Assembly (NCBI RefSeq): GCF_007859395.1
Contig: NZ_VOHD01000003.1
Span: 789,028-853,027 of the forward strand
DNA length: 64,000 bases
Reading direction: 5' to 3'
Source: Planomicrobium sp. CPCC 101110
GTDB taxonomy: Bacteria; Bacillota; Bacilli; Bacillales_A; Planococcaceae
Under the pieces are notes generated by a model. It was not told the DNA's origin. It saw only the letters and a program-made list of their open reading frames with translations, and ran no database searches. A program made the translations under genes and the position numbers. Numbering within the stretch: the first letter of the stretch is position 1; each line of letters opens with the position of its first letter. Shown one piece after another: positions 37,801 through 45,578 of this stretch.

Positions 37801-37936
37801 GCCGGTGCCATTTAATCTCAATCAAGACGGCTCCTTCTCCGTACCAGTGCCAACGGATGACACCATCGACAAGATTACTATTGGGGTAACAGATGCCGCA
37901 GGAAATAGGGGCGAAGCGGTCATTTACGAAAAATAA
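34889..37936 (+). CDS. Subtilase-like secreted protein lacking the catalytic Ser (predicted pseudoprotease)
   Basis: A 1015-residue paralogue of the gene at 31321, with the same signal peptide type, propeptide, PA insert and Fn3/FlgD-like tail. GTG 34889 follows AAGGAGGAG. D217 (AVLDTGID) and H279 (TSHGTHVAG) are kept. The Ser box reads SGAAMSAAQVTG instead of SGTSMSAPHVTG, so the nucleophile is A602; the oxyanion Asn region reads LAAISDSP, with S373 in place of Asn; and the substrate strand NLSLG is NLSFE. The frame is open throughout, so this is not a decaying gene but a predicted inactive relative. It might bind substrates or inhibitors, act in trans on its active neighbour, or be a surface protein. 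Whether the propeptide could be removed without self-cleavage is unclear. Confidence 0.88.
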   Translation: MKGREARKLFSSILPVVLVLSFLSPLSLSAAAGQEGEESEKRATIATAIEEQLKLAAKGPRLHEDLQNVSGDQEVAVIVHLTEKPVAFEEGIQASRGRTFSQERAVDIKADVEAQQAQVRSELQENNILYEETHSYSTVLNGFSALVKAGDLKRMLELPTIQGIEPDQTVRMAEDAAQLTATTQAASSAVSVPAFLGIDKLWAEGFRGEGVKVAVLDTGIDPDHPEFQGIYKGGKNFVRHSFRYTKPRADNDPSETKPSERPSDQPEINGRGTPYATSHGTHVAGAIAAIGANPFGFQGLAPKVDLYAYRVIGAYESAQLSWILAGIEEAAEQDMDVINLSFEFWSSSESNSIAYAINNAMLAGTIPVLAAISDSPDRSTISPPATSRLGIAVGNTTLPEEKHSGALNAAIGDYTLKRTANLIASTFNENPAEKLTGRYELVAVPEEGRPENYQGIDAAGKVAVVAMGRTTPEEKIRAAKAQGAAAILLHNVANEEKAPEPSGTFLGESFDYIPAFDLSQADGEALRLHLKEEKGTVAFDGFQATLTQGDEVAESSGQGPVNPDYDIKPDILAPGMHILTTKPIYLPDAEYSEAYTSRSGAAMSAAQVTGIVALLKQAHPDWTPFDIKVALSNTAKRLDPKKYDVFAQGAGRVQAYAAVHPEVLAYAQDEAVQNETGVLTDNLKGTVTFGVQSIKEKNIKVSKKILVKDISGAGGEFEATAEVTKPYGDAEVTVDKPAFTLSGEQELTVTLTASKNENVELEAEVLGYVHLSKGDTTISLPFAAGLSDLEYIELENIRLTETDLSPNGDGVKDQAEMSFGLTDDLSSYKATIFNLKDDPEGGTPFFSEMGVLFDGQALKKGKHAFTLDGTYKPWYGDPRTVIPEGVYSIQFIGFTPADDEFASLYASYMPFFVKTSKPEITGSVSSGTATGKVADKYLDFNQLLAVYESDYDLNEKLDASYTIARNGQAEGPVPFNLNQDGSFSVPVPTDDTIDKITIGVTDAAGNRGEAVIYEK

Positions 37937-37940
37937 GCAG

Positions 37941-37969
37941 AGCGGGAGGGGATATCCCTCCTGCTTTTT
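37941..37969 (+). terminator. Terminator after the pseudoprotease gene
   Basis: Stem AGCGGGAGGG (37941-37950) with CCCTCCTGCT (37955-37964), 4-nt loop, one wobble pair, and a T-run. It is nearly the same as the terminator after the paralogue. Confidence 0.85.
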
Positions 37970-37978
37970 ATATCCTAT

Positions 37979-38050
37979 GTGGGAACTGGAACTTAGAAAG
38001 TCGCAACTCGTCCATACACGCATCCCAACCTTCGAAAAGGTGATTCCAAC
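37979..38050 (+). repeat. Short array B3 of GTTGGAACTC-type units
   Basis: GTGGGAACTG (37979) and GTCGCAACTC (38000) are 21 bp apart; CCCAACC and TTCCAAC further right look like inverted copies. It follows a terminator, as do B2, A1 and A2. Confidence 0.5.
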
Positions 38051-38054
38051 TGAT

Positions 38055-38109
38055 ATTTCCCAGGAAATAAAATCTGACAATTCGAAATTCATTTCCCGGG
38101 AAATGAATT
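38055..38109. promoter_or_regulatory. Two TTCC/GGAA palindromes upstream of the nucleotidase gene
   Basis: ATTTCC-CA-GGAAAT (38055-38068) and a perfect 24-bp palindrome, AATTCATTTCCC plus its reverse complement (38086-38109). Centres are 36 bp apart. They lie 117-171 bp before the next start codon and could be an operator pair; a TATAAT lies at 38182-38187. Confidence 0.4.
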
Positions 38110-38225
38110 GTAAAAACAATTAAGAAAACATTTAATTATTACATCTTAATTACAAAAAGCAATTATTCAATAAATTCTATATATAATGAAAGCGTTGGAC
38201 AAATCACTTTTAGGGAGATGAAACA

Positions 38226-40184
38226 ATGTCGATTCAGAAGAAAGCGGCGATGACTGCTTCAGCAGTGGTTCTCGCGGTAAGCGGTTTAGTAACAGCGGAC
38301 ACAACGGCACTCGCAGCAAAAAATGCAGTGGACAACCCGGGTAAAGGTCTCGAAAAACAGGAAGTATCGCTTCGCATTCTCGGCACATCCGATATACACA
38401 CAAATTTCGTGAACTATGATTATTACCAGGATAAAATCTCAAATAGCCTCGGATTAGCAAAAACCGGGGTTCTTATAAAGCAGGCACGCACAGAAAGCAA
38501 AAACTCGCTGCTGTTCGACAACGGCGACTTGATCCAAGGAACACCGCTTGGCGGCTACAAAGCGACTGTCGACAAATTGGAAGATGGCGAATTGCATCCG
38601 GCATACGCGGCGCTCCAGTCGCTGGATTTTGACGCATCAACGCTCGGAAACCATGAATTCAACTTCGGCCTCGATTACTTGGACGAAACACTGGATGACG
38701 CACCGTTCCCGGTATTGAATGCCAACGTCTACGACGCGGAAACAGGCAAAAACCGCTTTACGCCTTACACAATCATCGACAAAGAAGTGGTCGACAACAA
38801 AGGCAAAAAACAGACGATCCAAGTCGGGGTTATCGGAGTCGTTGCGCCGCAGATCATGAAATGGGACCGCGTGAACTTAGAAGGCAAAGTGGTCGCGAAA
38901 GACGCTGTGGAATCCGTCAAGAAGTTCTTGCCGGAAGTGAAAAAAGCGGGCGCTGACGTGGTTGTTGTCCTTTCCCACTCAGGCATGGGCGATGCCGTCC
39001 ATGAAGTCGGCGAAGAAAACGTCACGTATCAGCTTTCCGAAGTTGAAGAAATCGACGCCATCATCACCGGCCACAATCACGAACAGTTCCCGGGAGCATA
39101 TAGTGACTTGCCGAACGTCGACCAAGAACAAGGAACGATCAACGGAACGCCAGTCGTGATGCCAGGCAAGTTCGGCAGCCATTTGGGCGTAATCGACTTG
39201 ACGCTGATGCCAAAAGGGAAAGAATGGACTGTTGTTGAAGAGGAAGCGGAACTTCGCGCCATCGACACAAAGAGCAACGACGTGGCTGAAGAAGTTGTCA
39301 ATGCGGTAAAAGAAGCGCATGAAGCGACAATCAATTATGTCCGCCAGCCGGTCGGCGAAACATCTGCGCCGATCAACAGCTATTTCTCATTAGTGAAAGA
39401 TGATCCATCTGTCCAAATCGTCAACAACGCACAAAAGTGGTTTGTTGAAGAGAAAGTCGCAGGAACAGCCAACGCTGATTTGCCGCTCCTGACTGCGGCC
39501 GCTCCGTTCAAAGCAGGCTCACGCAACGGCGCTGAGTATTACACAGATATCGCAGCAGGCAGCATCGCCATCAAAAACGTCGCAGACCTTTACGTTTTCG
39601 ACAACACTGTATTTGCCTTGAAAATGACTGGAGCAGACGTGAAAGAATGGCTTGAAATGTCAGCGGGGCAATTCAACCAGATCAACCCGGCAGCGGCAGG
39701 CGAACAAGCATTGATCAACAACGACTTCCGCACATACAACTTTGACGTCATTGACGGGGTCACGTATGATATCGATGTAACCCAGCCAGCGAAATACGAT
39801 GTAGACGGCAACTTGGTAAACGAAGGGGCAAACCGCATCAAGAACCTTACGTATAACGGAACACCGGTAGCAGACAAGCAGGAATTTTTGGTTGCTACAA
39901 ACAACTACCGCGCGAGCGGCAACTTCCCGGGCGTCCGCAACGCCTCTGAAGCCATCGACTTTGCGTACGAAAACCGCCAAGCCATCATGGACTACATGCT
40001 GGAAACCGGCACGATAAACCCATCCGCTGACGGCAACTGGAACTTCGCGCCAATCGGCGGCGACGCAACACTCACATTCGAAAGCTCGCCAAAAGCCCAA
40101 GACGTGATCCCGGCAGACAGCGGCATCAAATACTTGGCACCAGCTACTGACGGGTTCGCTAAGTTTATTTTGGAAGTTGAATAA
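38226..40184 (+). CDS. Secreted 5'-nucleotidase / 2',3'-cyclic nucleotide phosphodiesterase
   Basis: A 652-residue exported metallophosphatase of the UshA/CpdB/YfkN family. Signal peptide 1-32 (cut near ALAA). The calcineurin-like domain holds the two-metal motifs LGTSDIHTNF (about 52-61), NGDLIQG (about 99), LGNHEFNFG (about 138), LSHSGMGD (about 250) and ITGHNHEQFPG (about 280). A 5_nucleotid_C domain follows (about 370-600), with ADVKEWLEMSAGQFNQI and NNYRASG. It would dephosphorylate extracellular nucleotides or 2',3'-cyclic NMPs for phosphate and nucleoside uptake. No cell-wall anchor motif is visible. The ribosome site AGGGAG precedes ATG 38226. A single gene with its own terminator. 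Confidence 0.9.
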   Translation: MSIQKKAAMTASAVVLAVSGLVTADTTALAAKNAVDNPGKGLEKQEVSLRILGTSDIHTNFVNYDYYQDKISNSLGLAKTGVLIKQARTESKNSLLFDNGDLIQGTPLGGYKATVDKLEDGELHPAYAALQSLDFDASTLGNHEFNFGLDYLDETLDDAPFPVLNANVYDAETGKNRFTPYTIIDKEVVDNKGKKQTIQVGVIGVVAPQIMKWDRVNLEGKVVAKDAVESVKKFLPEVKKAGADVVVVLSHSGMGDAVHEVGEENVTYQLSEVEEIDAIITGHNHEQFPGAYSDLPNVDQEQGTINGTPVVMPGKFGSHLGVIDLTLMPKGKEWTVVEEEAELRAIDTKSNDVAEEVVNAVKEAHEATINYVRQPVGETSAPINSYFSLVKDDPSVQIVNNAQKWFVEEKVAGTANADLPLLTAAAPFKAGSRNGAEYYTDIAAGSIAIKNVADLYVFDNTVFALKMTGADVKEWLEMSAGQFNQINPAAAGEQALINNDFRTYNFDVIDGVTYDIDVTQPAKYDVDGNLVNEGANRIKNLTYNGTPVADKQEFLVATNNYRASGNFPGVRNASEAIDFAYENRQAIMDYMLETGTINPSADGNWNFAPIGGDATLTFESSPKAQDVIPADSGIKYLAPATDGFAKFILEVE

Positions 40185-40642
40185 GTAGATAAGGAAGATA
40201 GCCATTCACTTTCGGAGTGAATGGCTATTTTTTTTTTGCAATAATGATCAAAATAGCTATGAAGGGAAAAGAAAGTTACAACTTGCAGATAATTAGGGGT
40301 CACAATAAAAGATAAATAAGATTTTTGCTCCTGAACTGTAACTACCAACATTAAAAAAGCGCATTATAAGCCCTCATATTAATAGGATTAAAATGATTAG
40401 TTGCTTCTGGTATCAAAGACATATAAATAGTATTTTTATCGGACAAAAAATACTATCTATTTTCTCAATAATGGGCAATAATGGTTATTAAAGAGGTTAT
40501 TAGAAGGGGGTTATTAGAATATATTTACCCTATTGATAGTAATAATAGGTAAAGAAACAGATTAGAGGAATTTTGAATTTTTTAGGTTGAGCGTTGAACA
40601 GTACTAAAAAAACATAAGAGGTATTCGAAGGGTTGTTGAAAT
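40185..40642. other. Intergenic region before the fourth subtilase
   Basis: A 458-bp AT-rich gap without a gene. It holds a terminator (40198-40237) and three direct copies of GGTTATTA at 40483, 40495 and 40509 (12 and 14 bp apart), possibly binding half-sites. The downstream ribosome site is GAAGGG near 40627. Confidence 0.5.
40198..40237 (+). terminator. Terminator after the nucleotidase gene
   Basis: A perfect 13-bp stem, ATAGCCATTCACT (40198-40210) with AGTGAATGGCTAT (40216-40228), a TTCGG loop and a long T-run. Confidence 0.95.
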
Positions 40643-43600
40643 ATGAAAGTGAAATTTTCTTTTTTAATAATCATCAGTTTTTTGGTGTCCTTTTTCATTT
40701 TTTCAACTAGTGCTTTAGCAGATAAAGTGTTAGTTGAGCCGAAGATTTCTAAAAATGATACGGTTACCATGTTTGATGATAACAAGGAATATAACTACAA
40801 TGAATTGATTGTGAAGTTTAAAGCAGGAGCAACTGTGGCGGAGAAGAAGAAAGTTTTAAGCCTAATTGAAGGAACGGAAGTTTCGAGTATGTTGAATGGC
40901 GAATTTTCTCTCGTTTCGGTTCCGAAAGGTACTCAACTTGTCGTTGCCGCCGATAAGTTGCTTGAACAAAAGATTATCGAGTTCGTACAGCCGAACTATG
41001 AAGTTGAAAGTGCTTATGTACCGAGCGATTCAGGCTATAAAAAACAATGGCATTTGCCTAAGATCCAAATGCCGAAAGCTTGGGATACAACAAAAGGATC
41101 GAGCGCTATTACAGTTGCTGTTATTGATAACGGCGTTCAAGTGAGCCATCCGGATTTAAAAGGAAAGATTGTTTCTCCATATAATGCTGTGACAGGCGGA
41201 ACTACTTTTTCTGCTCAACCGCATGGAACACATGTAGCTGGCATTATCGCCGCTTCGATCAATAAAAAAGGAGTCGCGGGCGTTGCTCCAAATGTGAAAA
41301 TTATGCCGGTCAATGTATTCCAAACATCAGGAGGGGCATATGCCTATGACGTTGCTGTGGGCATTATCTATGCAGCTGACAAAGGCGCTAATGTCATCAA
41401 TATGAGTCTTGGCGGTTATAACTATAGTTACGTGCAAGATGTTGCAACAACTTATGCGAAAAGTAAAGGGGTTACTATTGTAGCGGCGGCTGGGAATGAT
41501 GATACATCCACACTTACATATCCTGCATCGTTGCCCTCTGTTATCGGAGTAAGCGCCACTAACAGCAGTGACAGAATAACCGGGTTTTCAAATTATGGCT
41601 CTCATATTGATTTAGCCGCACCAGGGCAAGATATCTATTCTTCGGTATCAGGAAGTTCTTATATGAATATGAGTGGAACGTCAATGGCATCGCCAGTGGT
41701 AGCGGGAGTAGCTGCATTGGTCTTATCGAAGAATCCATTGTTAAGCCCGGATCAAGTTGAAAATATCCTTACTGGATCAGCCGCTGATTTAGGAAGCGAG
41801 GGATGGGATTATTTTTATGGATATGGCCGGGTAGATGCCTTGAAGGCCCTGAAAAAAACGTCAGCACCTATGTCCGACATTTCGGCCTCTTCCACTTTTA
41901 CAACATATGGGACAAATAAGAGCGGAATCAGCTTCACTGCACAAAAAGGGACCACGGTATCTGTTTACGTCCAAAACTCTAAAGGGACGACGATTAAGAA
42001 GTTGGTTAACCCGAAAAAGTGGAATGGCGGAAAGGTTACTGCAACTTGGGATGGCAAGCGGGACAATGGGTTATACGCACCTTCAGCCTCCTATACCGTT
42101 GTTGCCAAATTGACAAACGGCAAAGAAAACGTGTACAAGAAGAAAACAGTTAAACTTACAAACAAAGTGAAGCCGACTATTAAAATCGACTCATCGGTCC
42201 TATATTCGCCGGCAGTATCGAGCAAGCTGACACTTTCGTATGATGTTAACCAAACAACAAGCATTACCGCTAAAATTTATGATAGCAACAATACTTTAGT
42301 CAAAACTATATTTAGCGATAAAACCGTAACAGGCAAAACGAACAAAATAGAATGGAATGGGACTAACAGTAAAGGGGCCAGAGTGAAAGACGGTACGTAC
42401 AAACTGGTCGTATCAGGAATTGGCGCAAATAAGATCAAGGCATCCAATGCCAAAGTGTCCATAAAGACTGATACCACTAAACCGACTTCCCAACTCGAAA
42501 TTTTAGCGTCTCCATTCAAACTGGATGGGACTTCAAAATCTGCACTGAAAGTTACCCTTAAAGAAAAAGTCACTATGACCACTTATGTGACAACTGATAA
42601 AGGGGTAAAAGTAAAACGATTGACTAATAAACAAACGTTCAATGCAGGTGCAGCCACACTTGAATGGGACGGAAAAAATGATCAAAGCAAGTTTGTTGCC
42701 GAGGGCAACTATATGTATCAAACGGAAGTTAAAGATGTTGCAGGGAATGTGCTAGTGGCAAAGTCGAAAGTATTTTCTTTGGAAAACTGGCAAAAACCAG
42801 TCATTACTTCAACGAAGGACGTCACTTATAAGACGGAAGGAACTGCCTCCTTCAACTATAATTTAAGCAAGTCTGCATCGGTGACCGTTCAACTATTGAA
42901 AGATGGACAAGTTGTCCGGACAATAGAATCTGGCATCTCTAAAAATGCCGGAGCAAACACATTTGTCTGGGATGGCAAAGACCAAGAGGGGAATCTTCTT
43001 GCAGATGGAATATACCAATACACAATTACTGCAGTCGATAAATACAAAAACACAACTTCCTATACTGGAAACATGACAGTGACTGTTGCAGCGGCATTGG
43101 AAGCCGTGGAAATTTCGTACCCTTCGGTCGTGAATTTCTATGGCTATAATTATGGCAGCGATGTGTATTATAAATTATCGCATGATGCAACTGTAACGGT
43201 TGAAATCTATGACAGCAGCAACTACAAAGTACGGACAGTCGAAACAACATCCCGCAAAGCCGGCATCAATCATTTCAACTGGGACGGTTATGATGATGAT
43301 GGATATCGTGCATATTGGGAAGGCGAGTTATATTATTATGTAGTCAAAGCTGAAAATTCAGCAGGAAATGAAACGACGGCCAAAGGGAAAATTACAAATG
43401 AGGAAAATCCTGCTTGGCTTACATCTCATAAATATTCCTTTACTCCGTCAAGCTACTATTATTGGGAAAATACAAAACTTAATTTGACGATAGACGTGAA
43501 AGAACCGATTACAATGACTTTGTATGTATATGACGATTACTATAGTTATACGGTAGAGGATGAGGCTGTCTACAAATTAGCCACAGGAACCAATCAAATA

Positions 43601-43759
43601 ACCTATACTAAGAAGTCTACTTATGATTTGTATTATACTGTCCAATATGAAGACCAGTTGGGCAATCAGTACTTTTACGGAATAGATGAATCCGATTCCC
43701 AGTCATATAGTACGGAAAAACCCGTACTTTCTCCAAAAATAACGACACCTAAAAAATAA
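40643..43759 (+). CDS. Secreted subtilisin-like serine protease (S8) with FlgD-Ig repeats
   Basis: A 1038-residue S8 protease of a different subfamily from the other three: compact catalytic domain, no PA insert. Signal peptide 1-26 (cut after ALA-D). A propeptide of the YNELIVKFKAGATV fervidolysin type covers about 45-120. The triad is D162 (AVIDNGV), H194 (QPHGTHVAG) and S347 (SGTSMASPVVAG), with AAAGNDD as the oxyanion region. The C-terminal 600 residues are a series of FlgD-like Ig repeats, each ending in a pattern such as IEWNGTNSKGARVKDGTYKL, and a Tyr-rich end. It lacks a visible anchor. The GC content is lower than in the 4989 and 31321 proteases, suggesting a separate origin. Confidence 0.92.
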   Translation: MKVKFSFLIIISFLVSFFIFSTSALADKVLVEPKISKNDTVTMFDDNKEYNYNELIVKFKAGATVAEKKKVLSLIEGTEVSSMLNGEFSLVSVPKGTQLVVAADKLLEQKIIEFVQPNYEVESAYVPSDSGYKKQWHLPKIQMPKAWDTTKGSSAITVAVIDNGVQVSHPDLKGKIVSPYNAVTGGTTFSAQPHGTHVAGIIAASINKKGVAGVAPNVKIMPVNVFQTSGGAYAYDVAVGIIYAADKGANVINMSLGGYNYSYVQDVATTYAKSKGVTIVAAAGNDDTSTLTYPASLPSVIGVSATNSSDRITGFSNYGSHIDLAAPGQDIYSSVSGSSYMNMSGTSMASPVVAGVAALVLSKNPLLSPDQVENILTGSAADLGSEGWDYFYGYGRVDALKALKKTSAPMSDISASSTFTTYGTNKSGISFTAQKGTTVSVYVQNSKGTTIKKLVNPKKWNGGKVTATWDGKRDNGLYAPSASYTVVAKLTNGKENVYKKKTVKLTNKVKPTIKIDSSVLYSPAVSSKLTLSYDVNQTTSITAKIYDSNNTLVKTIFSDKTVTGKTNKIEWNGTNSKGARVKDGTYKLVVSGIGANKIKASNAKVSIKTDTTKPTSQLEILASPFKLDGTSKSALKVTLKEKVTMTTYVTTDKGVKVKRLTNKQTFNAGAATLEWDGKNDQSKFVAEGNYMYQTEVKDVAGNVLVAKSKVFSLENWQKPVITSTKDVTYKTEGTASFNYNLSKSASVTVQLLKDGQVVRTIESGISKNAGANTFVWDGKDQEGNLLADGIYQYTITAVDKYKNTTSYTGNMTVTVAAALEAVEISYPSVVNFYGYNYGSDVYYKLSHDATVTVEIYDSSNYKVRTVETTSRKAGINHFNWDGYDDDGYRAYWEGELYYYVVKAENSAGNETTAKGKITNEENPAWLTSHKYSFTPSSYYYWENTKLNLTIDVKEPITMTLYVYDDYYSYTVEDEAVYKLATGTNQITYTKKSTYDLYYTVQYEDQLGNQYFYGIDESDSQSYSTEKPVLSPKITTPKK

Positions 43760-44090
43760 TGTAAAAGGAAGTGGTCTTTTTAAAGATCACTTCCTTTTAT
43801 TGTTTATAACTGTTTTGATCAAGCAAGTCCGAAAGTGCTGCTCCAGCAAATGCCGCCCCTCCATTTGGCAATTTCATTCGATCCTCTTATAAAACGCCAC
43901 CCCTATCTTAGAAGAAATAACCAGCTTATTAGTCCTTTCAATTCCATACGCTTTTCAAAAGCAGTTCTATTGGAAAGTGGAATAGGTTTTTCGTATAAAA
44001 ATACATCTATAAAATAGATTTATAATTCAGAATTATTAGTATATAAACGGGTATACGATCTATAACTAAGTCCAGTAGGAGGAGACCGCT
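43760..44090. other. Intergenic region before the zinc-ribbon protease
   Basis: A 331-bp gap: a terminator at its left end, then sequence with no coding signal. TATAAT occurs at 44021-44026 without a clear -35. A good AGGAGGAG ribosome site lies just before ATG 44091. Confidence 0.5.
43763..43798 (+). terminator. Terminator after the fourth subtilase
   Basis: A 17-bp stem, AAAAGGAAGTGGTCTTT (43763-43779) with AAAGATCACTTCCTTTT (43782-43798), one wobble pair. Confidence 0.85.
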
Positions 44091-45032
44091 ATGTTTTGTT
44101 CCAATTGTGGATACAAAAACAAAGAGGCAGCGCGATTTTGCATAGACTGCGGCCGACCAATGGATCGAATCACCCGGATTCTTAAGCAACGAAAACGCAA
44201 CAAACTGCACGCAATTGTCCTATCCTTCATGCTCATCGGGGCAGGATTCTCCGTCGCCCAGCTTAACGAAGAGGAAGCCGCACAGCCCGCGACCATAGAA
44301 GCGACCGCCAGCACCAAAGAGACACACGGCCAAGAACCGGCGCCAAAAACGGAAGCAGCCCCTCAAACAGAAAATGCCAATGAAAAAATCAATCTGATCG
44401 AAGAAACCCGGAACAAAGTCTTCACGATCAAAACAGACGAAACGTCCGGCACTGGTTTCCTGTTCACCGATAGCGGCATACTCGTCACTAATGCCCACGT
44501 AGTTGCCAGTAACGACAGGTTGATCGTGCGCAGCGCAGAAGGGGAAGAGCAACCGGGACGAGTCATCGGTATTTCAGTCGTAGACGACGTAGCGCTTGTC
44601 CTAGCGGAAGCCTATGCCGGCAACGCGCCGATCGAAGTGGAGGCAAACCAAACAGCAGTCGGCACAGAAGTCATCGCCTTCGGCAGCCCGTCCGGTTTTG
44701 AAAACTCGGCTTCCATCGGCTACGTCACCGGAACGGGCCGCGACTTCGAACACAACTTCATCTATAAGGACATGTACCAGATCGACGCCCAGCTCGCACC
44801 CGGCTCGAGCGGCGGTCCGCTTGTCGACGCCGCAACCGGGAAAGTCATCGCCATCAACTCGATCCAATACACAGACGGCAATTCCATCGGCTTCTCGATT
44901 CCGATGCACACAGTCGATAGTCTCCTTACGGACTGGCTGAACAACCCGATGTCTCAGGAAGAAATCGAACAAATACTCGGCCACTTAGACGAAAATGACT
45001 GGAGCAGCAAGCAGGACAGCGATACTTACTAG
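44091..45032 (+). CDS. Zinc-ribbon, membrane-anchored trypsin-like serine protease
   Basis: A 313-residue protein with three parts. A cytoplasmic zinc ribbon has C3, C6, C17 and C20 (FCSNCGYKN... FCIDCGRP). A membrane helix spans about 40-58. After an acidic Ala/Glu/Thr-rich linker comes an HtrA-type protease domain (about 100-290) with H136 (TNAHVV), D166 (VDDVALV) and S240 (APGSSGGPL). There is no PDZ domain. It is a paralogue of the protease at 24426, but with a zinc ribbon at the front instead of an NTF2-like tail at the end; both parts occur together in TcaA-type proteins. The topology suggests intracellular sensing coupled to extracellular proteolysis, which is inference. Strong AGGAGG ribosome site. 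Confidence 0.87.
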   Translation: MFCSNCGYKNKEAARFCIDCGRPMDRITRILKQRKRNKLHAIVLSFMLIGAGFSVAQLNEEEAAQPATIEATASTKETHGQEPAPKTEAAPQTENANEKINLIEETRNKVFTIKTDETSGTGFLFTDSGILVTNAHVVASNDRLIVRSAEGEEQPGRVIGISVVDDVALVLAEAYAGNAPIEVEANQTAVGTEVIAFGSPSGFENSASIGYVTGTGRDFEHNFIYKDMYQIDAQLAPGSSGGPLVDAATGKVIAINSIQYTDGNSIGFSIPMHTVDSLLTDWLNNPMSQEEIEQILGHLDENDWSSKQDSDTY

Positions 45033-45287
45033 AATCCCTCGGTAAAAAGAAATAAAACCTAGTGTCCTGGTGTACAAATTTTCAGTTTATTAAAATCAAA
45101 AAGCCAATCAATTGGGATAGGAAAAAAGGCACGACACGTCTCTGGTTTTTATGTTTTTATAAAAAATCTATAGAATATATTAAAATAATGTGTATTTTAG
45201 ACTAGTCAAAACGTCATTATACCTATATACTGGAAATAGAATAACAGACAGAAAGAAATCTTATAAGGGAAGAAGGTTGAATGGGCC

Positions 45288-45503
45288 ATGGGAAATTACA
45301 AATCCTATAAAGACAAAGTTGAAAAGAAGTACAACCAAGACTTGAAAGAGATTTTAACCACACTCTATATTACAAATGAGCAAGGGCCATCCGTGAGCGC
45401 CAAACAACTCGGCATTCCACGTCAGGTATTCATGCATTTTGTAAACCACTATGGGTTAAAACCACTTAAACTAGACGACATTAAAAAAAAAGTTCTGGTT
45501 TAA
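45288..45503 (+). CDS. Small conserved-looking protein of unknown function
   Basis: A 71-residue soluble, basic protein (starts MGNYKSYKDKVEKKY). The stretch SAKQLGIPRQVFMHFVNHYGLKP looks like a helix-turn-helix core, so DNA binding is possible but unproven; I cannot name a family. The ribosome site AAGGGAAGAAGG lies before ATG 45288, which itself sits in GGGCCATGGG. It is monocistronic and shares a bidirectional terminator with the converging LCP gene. Its place at the edge of the capsule locus would suit a small regulator. Confidence 0.6.
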   Translation: MGNYKSYKDKVEKKYNQDLKEILTTLYITNEQGPSVSAKQLGIPRQVFMHFVNHYGLKPLKLDDIKKKVLV

Positions 45504-45542
45504 AAAATTAGCCATAGTAGCTGCCAATTAAAACCAAGTCGC

Positions 45543-45578
45543 AAAAAACCGCGTTCTCAACCGAGAACGCGGTTTTTT
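45543..45578. terminator. Bidirectional terminator
   Basis: A perfect 16-bp stem, AAAAAACCGCGTTCTC (45543-45558) with GAGAACGCGGTTTTTT (45563-45578), serving the small plus-strand gene and the minus-strand LCP gene. Confidence 0.95.
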
